The notes: generated from the sequence alone by a model not told the origin. A stretch of DNA of 64,000 bases from Hyphomicrobiales bacterium (GCA_003963405.1 RXIY01000014.1:21430-85429); one strand, 5' to 3'; counted from the stretch's first letter, positions 48,478 through 57,018 are shown. Numbers and translations: made by a program.

Positions 48478-50643
48478 ATGAGCAACGCCCTTCACATCAG
48501 CCGGCGCGCCCTCGTCGTGGGCGGCGCCGCGCTCGGCGGCGGCCTGTCGCTCGGCCTCGGCCTTCCGTTCTCAGCAGACGCCTCGGAAGCGCCGGAGGTC
48601 AACGCCTGGATCGTCGTCAAGCCCGACGACGCGGTGGTGATCCGAATTGCGCGCGCCGAAATGGGCCAGGGCACGCTGACCGGCCTCGCCCAGCTCGTCG
48701 CCGAGGAGCTCGACTGCGATTGGTCGAAGGTCACGACGGAATTGCCGACGCCCGGCCAGAGCGCGGCGCGCGGCCGCATCTGGGGCGACTTCGCCACGGG
48801 CGGCAGCATGGGCGTGCGCGCGTCGCAGGATTACATGCGCAAGGGCGGCGCGCTGGCCCGTCACATGCTCGTTCAGGCGGCGGCGAATGGCTGGGGCGTC
48901 CCCGCCGCGGACTGCAGCGTCGACAAGGGCGTGATCTCCCACGCCGCTTCGGGCCGCTCGACAAGCTTCGGAAAGGTCGCCGACGCGGCGGCGAAACTCA
49001 CGCCGCCCAGCGACGTTCCGCTCAAGGATCCGCGCGACTGGAAGATCGCCGGCAAGGCGCTGAAGCGCCTCGACACCTCGGACAAGACGACCGGCAAGAC
49101 GATCTATGGGATCGACGTCAGGCTGCCGGGGATGCTGAATGCGGCGATCAAGGCCTGCCCCGTCTTCGGCGGAACGCTGAAGAGCTTCGACGAAAGCAAG
49201 ATCGCAGGCCGCAAAGGCGTGAAGAAAGTTCTGCGCGTCGGGGACAACGCCGTCGCCGTCGTCGCGGATACCTGGTGGCGGGCGAAAACCGCCCTCGATG
49301 CGCTGCCCATCGTCTGGGACGAGGGCCCCAACGCCAGAACCTCCAGCGCCGACACGGCCAAATGGCTCGCCGAAGGGCTCGATCCCGCGCAGCCCGCCGT
49401 CACGGGCCATGAGAGGGGCGACGCGCGCACGGCGCTGGCCGGCGCGTCAAAAACCGTCGAAGCGGTCTACAGTTATCCGCACCAGAACCACGCCGCGATG
49501 GAGCCGCTCAACGCCACGGTGCTCTATACGCCGGAGAAATGCGAGATCTGGACCGGCACGCAAAACGCCGAAGCCGCCCGCGAAGCCGTGGCCGACGCCG
49601 CAGGACTTCCGATCGAAAAATGCGACGTGCATCGCGTGATGTTGGGCGGCGGCTTCGGCCGGCGTCTGTTCATGGACAATGTGCGCCAGGCGACGCTGAT
49701 CGCGAAAGAGTTCCCCGGGACGCCGGTGAAGCTTCTGTGGTCGCGCGAGGAAGATATGACCCATGGGGCCTATCATCCTGTGACGCAGTGCCGGCTCGTC
49801 GGGGCGTTCGACGCCGAAAAGAAGCTCACCGGCCTCCATATGCGCATTTCGGGCCAGTCGATTTCGGCGAGCGTGCGGCCCCAGTGGATCAAGGACGGGC
49901 TCGATCCGGCCGTCTTTCAGGGGCTCGCGGCGACGGGCGAGGCGCAATTCGGCTACGACATTCCCCATCTGCTGATCCAACACGCCATGCGTAATCCGTC
50001 CGTTCCGCCCGGATGGTGGCGCGGCGTGAACATCAATCAGAACGCCATTTATCTCGAATGCTTCATCGACGAACTGGCGCATGCCGCAGGCGAGGACCCC
50101 GTCGCATTCCGCCTGAAGCTCTTGGCCAAACAGCCAAAGCAGCGCGCCGTGCTCGAAGCGGTCGCCGCGCGGGCGGGCTGGGAAAAGCCCGCGCCCGAGG
50201 GGCTCCATCGCGGCGTCGCCTGTTTCATGGCCTTCAACAGCTTCGTCGCCGCGGTCGCAGAGATCTCGGTCTCTCCGGACAACAAGGTGAAGATCAGCCG
50301 CATCGTCGCCTCGACCGATCCCGGCCATATCGTCAATCCCGCGCAGGTCGAGCGACAGATCGCCGGCTCTTTCGTCTTCGGACTCTCCGCGCTCTTTTAT
50401 GGCGGAATCACTGTCAAGAACGGGCGGGTCGAGCAGGAGAATTTCGACAGCTATGATTCCATGCGGCTGAAGGATATGCCGAAAGTCGACTGCGTTCTGG
50501 CGCCGAGCGGCGGTTTCTGGGGCGGGGTCGGAGAGCCGACGATCTGCGTCGCGGCCCCGGCCGTGCTCAACGCCTATTTCGCGGCGACCGGCAAGCGCGT
50601 CCGCTCCGTGCCGCTGAAGGATCAGAAGATCAGCTTCGTCTGA
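48478..50643 (+). CDS. Molybdopterin-binding subunit of isoquinoline-1-oxidoreductase-like enzyme
   Basis: The 721-residue IorB-like protein begins with SRRALVVGG and a hydrophobic stretch, a Tat-type signal, so the complex is probably periplasmic with the small subunit carried along. Mo-cofactor motifs include MGQGTLTGLAQ, GGGFGRR, and the catalytic Glu in GGVGEPT near the end. The substrate (an aldehyde or N-heterocycle) is unknown. Its stop overlaps the stop of the convergent MocA-like gene by 14 nt. Confidence 0.9.
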   Translation: MSNALHISRRALVVGGAALGGGLSLGLGLPFSADASEAPEVNAWIVVKPDDAVVIRIARAEMGQGTLTGLAQLVAEELDCDWSKVTTELPTPGQSAARGRIWGDFATGGSMGVRASQDYMRKGGALARHMLVQAAANGWGVPAADCSVDKGVISHAASGRSTSFGKVADAAAKLTPPSDVPLKDPRDWKIAGKALKRLDTSDKTTGKTIYGIDVRLPGMLNAAIKACPVFGGTLKSFDESKIAGRKGVKKVLRVGDNAVAVVADTWWRAKTALDALPIVWDEGPNARTSSADTAKWLAEGLDPAQPAVTGHERGDARTALAGASKTVEAVYSYPHQNHAAMEPLNATVLYTPEKCEIWTGTQNAEAAREAVADAAGLPIEKCDVHRVMLGGGFGRRLFMDNVRQATLIAKEFPGTPVKLLWSREEDMTHGAYHPVTQCRLVGAFDAEKKLTGLHMRISGQSISASVRPQWIKDGLDPAVFQGLAATGEAQFGYDIPHLLIQHAMRNPSVPPGWWRGVNINQNAIYLECFIDELAHAAGEDPVAFRLKLLAKQPKQRAVLEAVAARAGWEKPAPEGLHRGVACFMAFNSFVAAVAEISVSPDNKVKISRIVASTDPGHIVNPAQVERQIAGSFVFGLSALFYGGITVKNGRVEQENFDSYDSMRLKDMPKVDCVLAPSGGFWGGVGEPTICVAAPAVLNAYFAATGKRVRSVPLKDQKISFV

Positions 50644-51241
50644 TCGTCTCTCGCAGGCGCGCGAGGTCGGCTGGCGTATCGACATCGGCCAGAACGGCGT
50701 CGTCCTCGACAGGAAGCTCGACGACGCCGTCGGTTTCTCGCAGGAGCCGCCGCGCGCCCTCGTCGCCCTCGAGCGCCGCGAGCGCAGGAAAAAGGCGCCT
50801 CGCGAGCAGCGCCGGGTTGCCGCGTCGTCCACCCCGGACCGGAACAACGGCCGCGGCTCCCGGCGCCTTTTCGAAGGCCGAGACCAACGCATCGATGAGG
50901 CGCGGCGAGACGGCCGGCATGTCGCCGAGGAGCACGATCACACCCTCCGCGTCGCCCGCCGCCGTGAGCCCCCGGCGCAGCGACGAGGCGAGCCCGCGCG
51001 AAAAGTCGGGATTGGGCACAAAGGACAGCGGGAGCCCTGCAAGCGCCGCCTCGATCTCCACCCGCTGATGGCCGGTAACGACGATGACGCGACGAAGCCG
51101 CGACGCGAGCGCCGCCTCGGCCGCGCGCCGAATCAAGGGCCGCCCGTCGAAATCGGCGAGGAGCTTGTTGGCGGAGGCGCCGAACCGCGCGCCCCGCCCC
51201 GCCGCGAGCAGGAGGGCGGCGATCAGGGGCGCGCCGCTCAT
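50630..51241 (-). CDS. MocA-like molybdenum cofactor cytidylyltransferase
   Basis: The 203-residue nucleotidyltransferase has LLLAAGRGARFGASANKLL at the N-terminus and VLLGDMPAVSP in the middle. This family adds CMP to molybdopterin for xanthine oxidase-type enzymes. ATG 51241 overlaps the XdhC stop (ATGA). Proximity to the Mo enzyme genes supports the role. Confidence 0.85.
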   Translation of the reverse strand: MSGAPLIAALLLAAGRGARFGASANKLLADFDGRPLIRRAAEAALASRLRRVIVVTGHQRVEIEAALAGLPLSFVPNPDFSRGLASSLRRGLTAAGDAEGVIVLLGDMPAVSPRLIDALVSAFEKAPGAAAVVPVRGGRRGNPALLARRLFPALAALEGDEGARRLLRETDGVVELPVEDDAVLADVDTPADLARLRETIRRS

Positions 51242-52320
51242 GCGCCGCAGCTTGCGAACGAGCGCCCCGCGAGATCCTGCGCCTTCAGGCTGCGGAGCGG
51301 TTTTCGCCCGCGCGCGAGGATGAGTTCCGCGAGGATGGAGACGGCGATCTCGGCCGGGCTCACGGCGGCGATGTCGAGGCCGATGGGCGCACGCAGCCGG
51401 TCGAGCGCCGCGGGGCCGACGCCGCTCGCGTTCAGCCTTTCGAGACGCCGCGCATGCGTCGCCCGCGAGCCGAGGGCGCCGACGTAGAAACAATCCGACG
51501 CGAGCGCGAGCCGCAGGGCGGGATCGTCGATCCTGGCGTCATGCGTCAGCGTCGCGACCGCTGTGTAAACGTCGAGCCCGATCTCGGGCAGCGCTTCCTC
51601 GGGCCAGCGCGGGTCGAGCCGCGCATGAGGGAAGCGCTCCGGCGCCGCATAGGCACCGCGCGGGTCGAGGATGGTGACGGCAAAGCCCGCGATCTGCGCC
51701 ATGGGCGCGAGCGCCTGCGCGACATGCACGGCGCCGACCAGGACGAGCCGGGGGGCGGGACGAAAGAACCGGACGAAGAGCCGCTCGCCCGCCGATTCGA
51801 CGAGGCCGCTGGCGCCGGCCCGCAGCATCCCGCCGAGCGGGTCGTCCGGTGAGGCGCTGGCGAGTTCCGCCGCCTTCAGGAGCCGGGCGGGACCGCCATC
51901 GAGCGGCATGAGCAGCGCGCAGGGACGCCGCGCGGCAGTTTCCGCGCCGATCTGCGCGAAGAGCGCGCGCCGCGCCTCGTCGAGCCGCTCGACATGAACA
52001 GCGATTCGGCCGCCGCAAGAAAGACCGGCGCGCCAGGCCGTCTCATCGGCGACGCCGAACTCCAAAAAACGGGGCGCGCCATCCGCGATGCAATCAAGCG
52101 CCGCGGCGATGACGTCCCCCTCCACGCATCCGGCCGAGACGGACCCGCAAAAGAGGCCGCCCTCCTCCACGACGAGGAGCGACCCGGCCGGGCGCGGGGC
52201 CGAGCCGAAAGTCTCGACCACAGTCGCCACGGCGACGCCCAGCCCCGTCCGCCGCCAGCTCTCAGCCTGGCGCAGAAGTTCGCTGTCGTCGACGGGCGCG
52301 GAAAGAAGTGTGGGCGTCAA
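51238..52320 (-). CDS. XdhC/CoxI-family Mo-cofactor insertion protein
   Basis: The 360-residue protein joins an XdhC_CoxI domain (about 25-95: GSAPRPAGSLLVV, SAGCVEGDVI) to a Rossmann XdhC_C domain (about 190-340: LVLVGAVHVAQALAP, YVGALGS). It sulfurates or delivers Mo cofactor to xanthine oxidase-type enzymes. The start is a TTG. It forms a two-gene unit with MocA, opposite the Mo enzyme genes. Confidence 0.88.
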   Translation of the reverse strand: MTPTLLSAPVDDSELLRQAESWRRTGLGVAVATVVETFGSAPRPAGSLLVVEEGGLFCGSVSAGCVEGDVIAAALDCIADGAPRFLEFGVADETAWRAGLSCGGRIAVHVERLDEARRALFAQIGAETAARRPCALLMPLDGGPARLLKAAELASASPDDPLGGMLRAGASGLVESAGERLFVRFFRPAPRLVLVGAVHVAQALAPMAQIAGFAVTILDPRGAYAAPERFPHARLDPRWPEEALPEIGLDVYTAVATLTHDARIDDPALRLALASDCFYVGALGSRATHARRLERLNASGVGPAALDRLRAPIGLDIAAVSPAEIAVSILAELILARGRKPLRSLKAQDLAGRSFASCGA

Positions 52321-52378
52321 GAGCTGGCCTCGGCGGGGTTTCGTCCTCGGCGCGCATTATAGCAAGGACGCGCCGGTC

Positions 52379-53200
52379 TTACCCCTGAAGCGACACGCCC
52401 GTGATCATGCCGTCCTCGAACCAGCTCGCCAGAAACTGGGCCAGCCGCTCCGGCTCGATTTCGCCCGCGTGCTGAAACGCGGCCATCTGGCAGATGTCGC
52501 CGAAAGCGCGCCCGACCCGCGCCTCGTTCAGCGCCAGATATTCATCCGGCTCGAGCTCTCGGAAGACCGACTCCTCGTTGCAGCGCCAGACGGCCACGGC
52601 CTCGAACCCCTCCTCCCCGGCGCGCTCTGCCTCGGGGTCTTCCACGCCATCTCCCGATTCACCATTGCCGTTCATCGCCTGATAGGCGGCGAAGACGCCG
52701 GGCGCGAGACGCAGCACGATCAGGCTCGGGTGAAAGTCGAAGACGAGGCGGGGCGACTCCTCCGGCGCAAATCCGGCGAGCGCCTGAACGGCCAGGGGCT
52801 CGGCGTCCGGCGCATCGAAGGCGTCGACGATGGCGCGCTCGAAGAGCGCCATGGACGAGGCCGCGGCGTCCTCTTTCCATTCGGGATGGTCCCGCAGAAA
52901 ATCCGGCAGGCCGGTCGTGTACCAGCGGGCGTTACGGTCCCTGGGAGGCTGGGCCGTGACATAGGCGCCGATCAGAGCTTCGAAACGCTCTTCGCCCAGG
53001 AGGGCGCGCAGGCCCGGATAATCCTCGTGAAGGAAGCTCTCCAGCCGGACGCGATAGCCGGACTGATAGACGTGCAGCAACTCGTCGCGCCCGGCGCCGC
53101 GCCCCGACTCCCGCAGCGCGGCGATGAGCGGCGCATCCTCTGCGCCGGGCCCAGCGAGGAGCCGCGACTGGAACAGCGCCTGAAAATCCGACAGCTTCAT
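52379..53200 (-). CDS. BufC/HvfC-like DUF2063 partner protein
   Basis: The 273-residue cytosolic protein has the DUF2063 N-terminal domain (FQALFQSRLLAG, then VYQSGYRVRLESFLHEDYPGL, shown in part) and a C-terminal domain. In characterised systems this family is the partner of the MNIO enzyme and helps bind the precursor peptide. It overlaps the MNIO gene by 4 nt (ATGA) and is the last gene of the four-gene run. An acidic insert (about residues 180-200) is unusual in composition. Confidence 0.85.
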   Translation of the reverse strand: MKLSDFQALFQSRLLAGPGAEDAPLIAALRESGRGAGRDELLHVYQSGYRVRLESFLHEDYPGLRALLGEERFEALIGAYVTAQPPRDRNARWYTTGLPDFLRDHPEWKEDAAASSMALFERAIVDAFDAPDAEPLAVQALAGFAPEESPRLVFDFHPSLIVLRLAPGVFAAYQAMNGNGESGDGVEDPEAERAGEEGFEAVAVWRCNEESVFRELEPDEYLALNEARVGRAFGDICQMAAFQHAGEIEPERLAQFLASWFEDGMITGVSLQG

Positions 53201-54042
53201 GCGGCGCTCGAGACGCGCTCGGCGGCCAGGCGGGCGTCGATGTCGCGCATGCGCTGCAACTCGTCGAGCAACTCGGAAAATGGGGGAAAATTATCGTCCC
53301 GCTCGATCATCGCCGAGACGTCGCCGAAGCGGCGGCGCGCCCTTTCGTAAAGGGTCCAGACCTCCTCGCAGACCGGCTGATCATGCGTGTCGACGCGATG
53401 CGTGCCCTTGTTCGTATGGCCCGCCATGTGAAACTGCACGACGCGCTCGGCGGGAACGGCGTCGATGAAGGCGTTGGCGTCGAAGCCGTGATTGAAGCTC
53501 GACACGAAGACATTATTGACGTCGAGCAGCAGCAGGCAATCGGCGCGCTCGGCCATCTCCCGCACGAATTCCGCCTCGCTCATCTCGGACGCGACGAAGG
53601 AGACATAGGTCGAGGCGTTCTCCACCACGAGCGGGCGTTTCAGATAGTCCTGCACGCGGCAGATGCGCTCGACGATATGGTCGAGCGATTCGCGCGTGTA
53701 GGGAATCGGCAGTAGGTCGTGGAGATTGAGGCCATGCACGCCGGTCCAGGCGACATGGTCGGAGACCCAGGCGGGCTCGACGCGCTCGATCAGCGCCGCA
53801 AGCCGGGCCAGATAGTCGAAGTCCAACGAGTCGGTCGAGGCGAGCGACATGGAGACGCCGTGCATGACGACCGGATAATCGGCGCGAATGCGGTCGAGCA
53901 TGGCGAGCGGCCGACCGCCCGCCACCATGTAATTTTCGGAAATGATTTCAAACCAGTCGACCGGCGGACGCGTCGACATGATTTCATCGAAATAGACGGG
54001 CCTCAGGCCGAGACCATAGCCCAGCGGCGCAGGCTTTTGCAT
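53197..54042 (-). CDS. MNIO-family (DUF692) peptide-modifying iron oxidase, BufB-like
   Basis: The 281-residue TIM-barrel enzyme shows the expected metal ligands: Glu36/His61 (FEIISENY, MHGVSMSLAS), Asp95/His96 (VSDHVAW), Glu141/Asn142, Asp174 and Asn176 (LLDVNNVFV), His185, His205/His209 (QFHMAGH), Asp218/His220 (DTHDQPV) and Glu247. MNIO enzymes use an Fe cluster to convert Cys residues of precursor peptides into thiooxazole, oxazolone/thioamide or related groups that bind copper. Two small exported Cys peptides are encoded just upstream on the same strand and are its probable substrates. A methanobactin MbnB role is less likely since MbnC and a short MbnA are absent. Confidence 0.9.
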   Translation of the reverse strand: MQKPAPLGYGLGLRPVYFDEIMSTRPPVDWFEIISENYMVAGGRPLAMLDRIRADYPVVMHGVSMSLASTDSLDFDYLARLAALIERVEPAWVSDHVAWTGVHGLNLHDLLPIPYTRESLDHIVERICRVQDYLKRPLVVENASTYVSFVASEMSEAEFVREMAERADCLLLLDVNNVFVSSFNHGFDANAFIDAVPAERVVQFHMAGHTNKGTHRVDTHDQPVCEEVWTLYERARRRFGDVSAMIERDDNFPPFSELLDELQRMRDIDARLAAERVSSAA

Positions 54043-54129
54043 GCGAACTCCCGCCTGAAAGAAATTCGGCTGACCGCGCCCGAGAGCGGGCGAATTGCGC
54101 CGAACCCATTGGGGTCCGGCGCGCGTCCA

Positions 54130-54357
54130 TCACTTCGTATGGCACATGCTCTTCATGTTGCAATGGCCCTTGTGGTGATGGCACTGGGCCTTGTGGTGGC
54201 AGCGGGCCTTGTGATGGCACGTGCCCTTGGCGCCGCAATGGGCCTTGGCGTGGGCGGCGGACGCATGAGCATGAGCCGGAGCGACCGCAGCGCCGTTGAG
54301 GGCGAGCGCGATGGCGGCGGCGGCGAGCGCGGAACCGGAAACGACCTTCGTCTTCAT
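54130..54357 (-). CDS. His/Cys-repeat exported peptide, probable MNIO substrate
   Basis: The 75-residue peptide has a Sec signal (about 1-30, ending APAHA) and a mature part of about 45 residues with six Cys (41, 47, 53, 59, 66, 72) at intervals of 6, 6, 6, 7 and 6. Each unit reads C-x-x-K-x-x: CGAKGT, CHHKAR, CHHKAQ, CHHHKGH, CNMKSM. It carries a dozen His. AGAGGAG lies before ATG 54357. It sits 87 nt upstream of the MNIO gene on the same strand. The layout fits a bufferin-type precursor that binds copper or another soft metal, but the repeat differs from the DUF2282 and EGKCG-type precursors I know. Confidence 0.8.
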   Translation of the reverse strand: MKTKVVSGSALAAAAIALALNGAAVAPAHAHASAAHAKAHCGAKGTCHHKARCHHKAQCHHHKGHCNMKSMCHTK

Positions 54358-54442
54358 ATGTTTCTCCTCTGCAAAACACCCTCCGAGAGGGCGGAAACGG
54401 CGCCCTTTCCGGACATCCGGAAAGCGTGGCGCCGAAAGGGGG

Positions 54443-54754
54443 TCACTTGCCGTCAGCCGGCTTCGCCTCCGCAGGCTTGGCGTCAGCGGGCTTGGCGTCC
54501 GAAGGCTTGGCGTCCGAAGGCGTCTCGGCGGCCGGCGCGGCGGCCTTCTCGTCGCCCTTGCCCTTCTCGTCGCTCTTGCCCTTCTCGTCGCTCATGGCGG
54601 GGCAGCCATTCTTGCCGCCGCATTTATGCTTTTCGGCCTCGGCCTTGGGGGCGCGGTGCGCCTTGTGCTTCGCCTCGGCGGGCGCCGCCCCGGCGAGCGC
54701 GACGGCGATCGTCGCAAGGGCGAGCGCCGCGCCGCCGAAAGTTCTTGCCTTCAT
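54443..54754 (-). CDS. Second exported two-Cys peptide with Lys/Pro repeats
   Basis: The 103-residue peptide has a Sec signal (about 1-28, ending AEA) and a basic stretch, then KCGGKNGCPAM with Cys45 and Cys51 six residues apart. This matches the first unit of the neighbouring peptide (C-G-x-K-x-x-C). The rest is low complexity: DEKGK repeats, then five P-(S/A)-(D/E)-(A/G)-K pentads to the end. TGGAGAAC precedes ATG 54754. It is first in the run and lies 85 nt upstream of the six-Cys peptide gene. Probably a second MNIO substrate with a Lys-rich tail; it could instead be a co-expressed metal-binding protein. Confidence 0.75.
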   Translation of the reverse strand: MKARTFGGAALALATIAVALAGAAPAEAKHKAHRAPKAEAEKHKCGGKNGCPAMSDEKGKSDEKGKGDEKAAAPAAETPSDAKPSDAKPADAKPAEAKPADGK

Positions 54755-55218
54755 CGAGTTCTCCAGAAAACGCGGCTCGCGTGGGAGTTTTTCTGACGCC
54801 GCAGGAGAAGATTAGCACCGGGCGCCGCTTTCGCTAGTGGATTTTGGCCAAATGGCGAACAAAGCAAAAATCCTGGTGAACGCCGAAGCGCCTCCATCTG
54901 AAATGGGTGCGCCCGCAGCTCCCGCACCGCAATAGTCGATTTTCCGCATCGCAGCAACAAAGACGCGGCGGCGCCGCTTGCCGCAGGTCGAAGGCGCTGT
55001 TAGATAGCAGCCTCGCGGAAGGGGTTTTCCCTGCCGCGCAGACCACCTGGTTTTCGTCCTTTGGGCCGCGCCGGCCAGTTCGCCGAACGAACGACACGTT
55101 CGCCAGTCGAATTCTACGTCTCTCCCGCCAAGGCTGCGAGACGTTCCGATCGCCGAAAACCGACCGCAACGCCAACCTTTCGCCGGCGCCGCCCCGACCG
55201 GGGCCTCCAGGAGAAAAA
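54755..55218. other. 464-nt divergent promoter region (bufferin-like peptides and rpsA)
   Basis: No convincing gene lies here. A perfect 10-bp palindrome TTTGGCCAAA sits at 54843-54852, about 90 nt before the first peptide gene. Open frames on both strands lack clear binding sites; one on the minus strand contains a CGSCG motif without a full zinc ribbon. The region must hold the rpsA promoter and leader. Confidence 0.45.
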
Positions 55219-56961
55219 ATGTCCGCCACGACCGATCGCGCCCCCACGCGCGAAGATTTTGCCGCCCTGCTCGAGCAGAGCTACGGCGATAACGAGGCTT
55301 TCGAGGGTTCCGTCATCAAGGGGCGCGTCGTCGCCATCGAGAAGGACGTCGCCGTCATCGATATCGGCCTGAAGACCGAAGGCCGCGTCCCCCTCAAGGA
55401 ATTCACCGGCTACGGCCGCGACCCCGCCCCCCAGGTCGGCGAAGAGGTCGAGGTCTATCTGGAGCGCGTCGAGAACGCGCTCGGCGAGGCCGTCATCTCG
55501 CGCGACAAGGCGCGCCGCGAGGAGAGCTGGGTCAAGCTCGAGAAGGCTTTCGAGACCAATGAGAAGGTCGAGGGCGTCATCTTCAATCAGGTCAAGGGCG
55601 GCTTCACCGTCGACCTCGACGGCGCCGTGGCCTTCCTGCCGCGCTCTCAGGTCGACATTCGTCCGATCCGCGACGTCGGCCCGCTGATGAACGTGCCGCA
55701 GCCGTTCCATATCCTCAAGATGGACCGCCGCCGCGGCAACATCGTCGTCTCGCGCCGCACGGTGCTCGAGGAGAGCCGCGCCGAGCAGCGTCACGAGATC
55801 GTCGCCAACCTCGAAGAGGGGCAGGTGATCGACGGCGTGGTGAAGAACATCACCGACTACGGCGCCTTCGTGGATCTCGGCGGCATCGACGGCCTGCTGC
55901 ATGTCACGGACATCGCCTGGCGGCGCGTCAATCATCCGTCCGAGGTGCTGACCATCGGTCAGACCGTCAAGGTGAAGATCATCAAGATCAATCACGAGAC
56001 GCACCGCATCTCGCTCGGCATGAAGCAGCTGCTCGAGGATCCGTGGCAGGGCATCGAGGCCAAATATCCGATCGGCGCGAAGTTCCACGGCCGCGTGACC
56101 AACATCACCGACTACGGCGCCTTCGTCGAGCTGGAGCCGGGCATCGAGGGTCTCGTGCACGTCTCCGAGATGAGCTGGACCAAGAAGAACGTCCATCCCG
56201 GCAAGATCGTCTCGACGAGCCAGGAAGTCGACGTTCAGGTGCTCGAGGTCGATCCGGTCAAGCGCCGCATTTCGCTCGGCCTCAAGCAGACGCTGCAGAA
56301 CCCGTGGGAAGCCTTCGCCGAGAAGCATCCGGTGGGCTCGACCGTCTCGGGCGAGGTCAAGAACAAGACCGAGTTCGGCCTCTTCATCGGCCTCGACGGG
56401 GACGTGGACGGCATGGTCCATCTCTCCGACCTCGACTGGAACCGCCCGGGCGAGCAGGTCATCGAGGAGTACAAGAAGGGCGACGTCATCGAGGCGCAGG
56501 TTCTCGACGTCGACGTCGACAAGGAGCGCATCTCGCTTGGCGTGAAGCAGCTCGCGGGCGATCCCTTCGCCTCCGTGGCCGCGGGCGAGGAAGGCGAGGT
56601 GAAGAAGGGCGCCGTCGTCACTTGCGAGGTGACCGAGGTCAAGGACTCGGGCATCGACGTCAAGATCGCAGGCACCGATCTCACCACCTTCATCAAGCGC
56701 AGCGAACTCGCCCGCGACCGGGCTGACCAGCGTCCCGAGCGTTTCGCTGTCGGCGAGAAGGTCGACGCCCGCGTCACCCTCTTCGATCGGAAGGCGCGCA
56801 AGATCGCCGTCTCGATCAAGGCGCTTGAAGTCGCCGAGGAGAAAGAGGCGATCGCCCAGTATGGCTCCGCCGACTCTGGCGCATCGCTCGGCGACATTCT
56901 CGGCGCGGCGCTGAAAGCCCGCGAAGAGGCCCCGAAGAAAGGCAAGAAGGGCGAGGAATAA
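55219..56961 (+). CDS. rpsA: 30S ribosomal protein S1
   Basis: The 580-residue RNA-binding ribosomal protein brings mRNA to the 30S subunit. Six S1 motifs follow in tandem; two consecutive copies contain NITDYGAFVDLGGIDGLLHV and NITDYGAFVELEPGIEGLVH almost unchanged. Motifs 1 and 2 are the divergent ribosome-binding pair. ATG 55219 has CCAGGAGA upstream; the long in-frame extension to 54907 is not typical protein. A perfect terminator follows. Confidence 0.97.
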   Translation: MSATTDRAPTREDFAALLEQSYGDNEAFEGSVIKGRVVAIEKDVAVIDIGLKTEGRVPLKEFTGYGRDPAPQVGEEVEVYLERVENALGEAVISRDKARREESWVKLEKAFETNEKVEGVIFNQVKGGFTVDLDGAVAFLPRSQVDIRPIRDVGPLMNVPQPFHILKMDRRRGNIVVSRRTVLEESRAEQRHEIVANLEEGQVIDGVVKNITDYGAFVDLGGIDGLLHVTDIAWRRVNHPSEVLTIGQTVKVKIIKINHETHRISLGMKQLLEDPWQGIEAKYPIGAKFHGRVTNITDYGAFVELEPGIEGLVHVSEMSWTKKNVHPGKIVSTSQEVDVQVLEVDPVKRRISLGLKQTLQNPWEAFAEKHPVGSTVSGEVKNKTEFGLFIGLDGDVDGMVHLSDLDWNRPGEQVIEEYKKGDVIEAQVLDVDVDKERISLGVKQLAGDPFASVAAGEEGEVKKGAVVTCEVTEVKDSGIDVKIAGTDLTTFIKRSELARDRADQRPERFAVGEKVDARVTLFDRKARKIAVSIKALEVAEEKEAIAQYGSADSGASLGDILGAALKAREEAPKKGKKGEE

Positions 56962-56988
56962 TCCTCGACCGGATCGCCAAAGAGAAAG

Positions 56989-57018
56989 AGCCTGCGCGAC
57001 CCACGCGCAGGCTTTTTT
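56989..57018 (+). terminator. Rho-independent terminator of rpsA
   Basis: AGCCTGCGCG (56989-56998) pairs with CGCGCAGGCT (57004-57013), followed by TTTTT. The 10-bp stem is perfect and lies 28 nt after the rpsA stop. Confidence 0.92.

Noticed and set aside
54443..54600. CRISPR or tandem repeat array suggested by the GCGTC/GGCTTG repeats
   Set aside because: The short DNA repeats encode the Lys/Pro pentads of the peptide and lack spacers; no CRISPR array exists in the window.
52379..54754. Methanobactin biosynthesis locus
   Set aside because: The MNIO enzyme could suggest MbnB, but the partner is DUF2063 and not MbnC, no MbnT/MbnP genes are present, and the precursors are long with Sec signals, unlike the short leader-core MbnA.
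54834..55247. Minus-strand frame with a CGSCGRTHF segment, possible Com-like zinc ribbon
   Set aside because: Only one CxxC pair is present, the second pair is missing, no good start site is seen, and it overlaps the rpsA leader.
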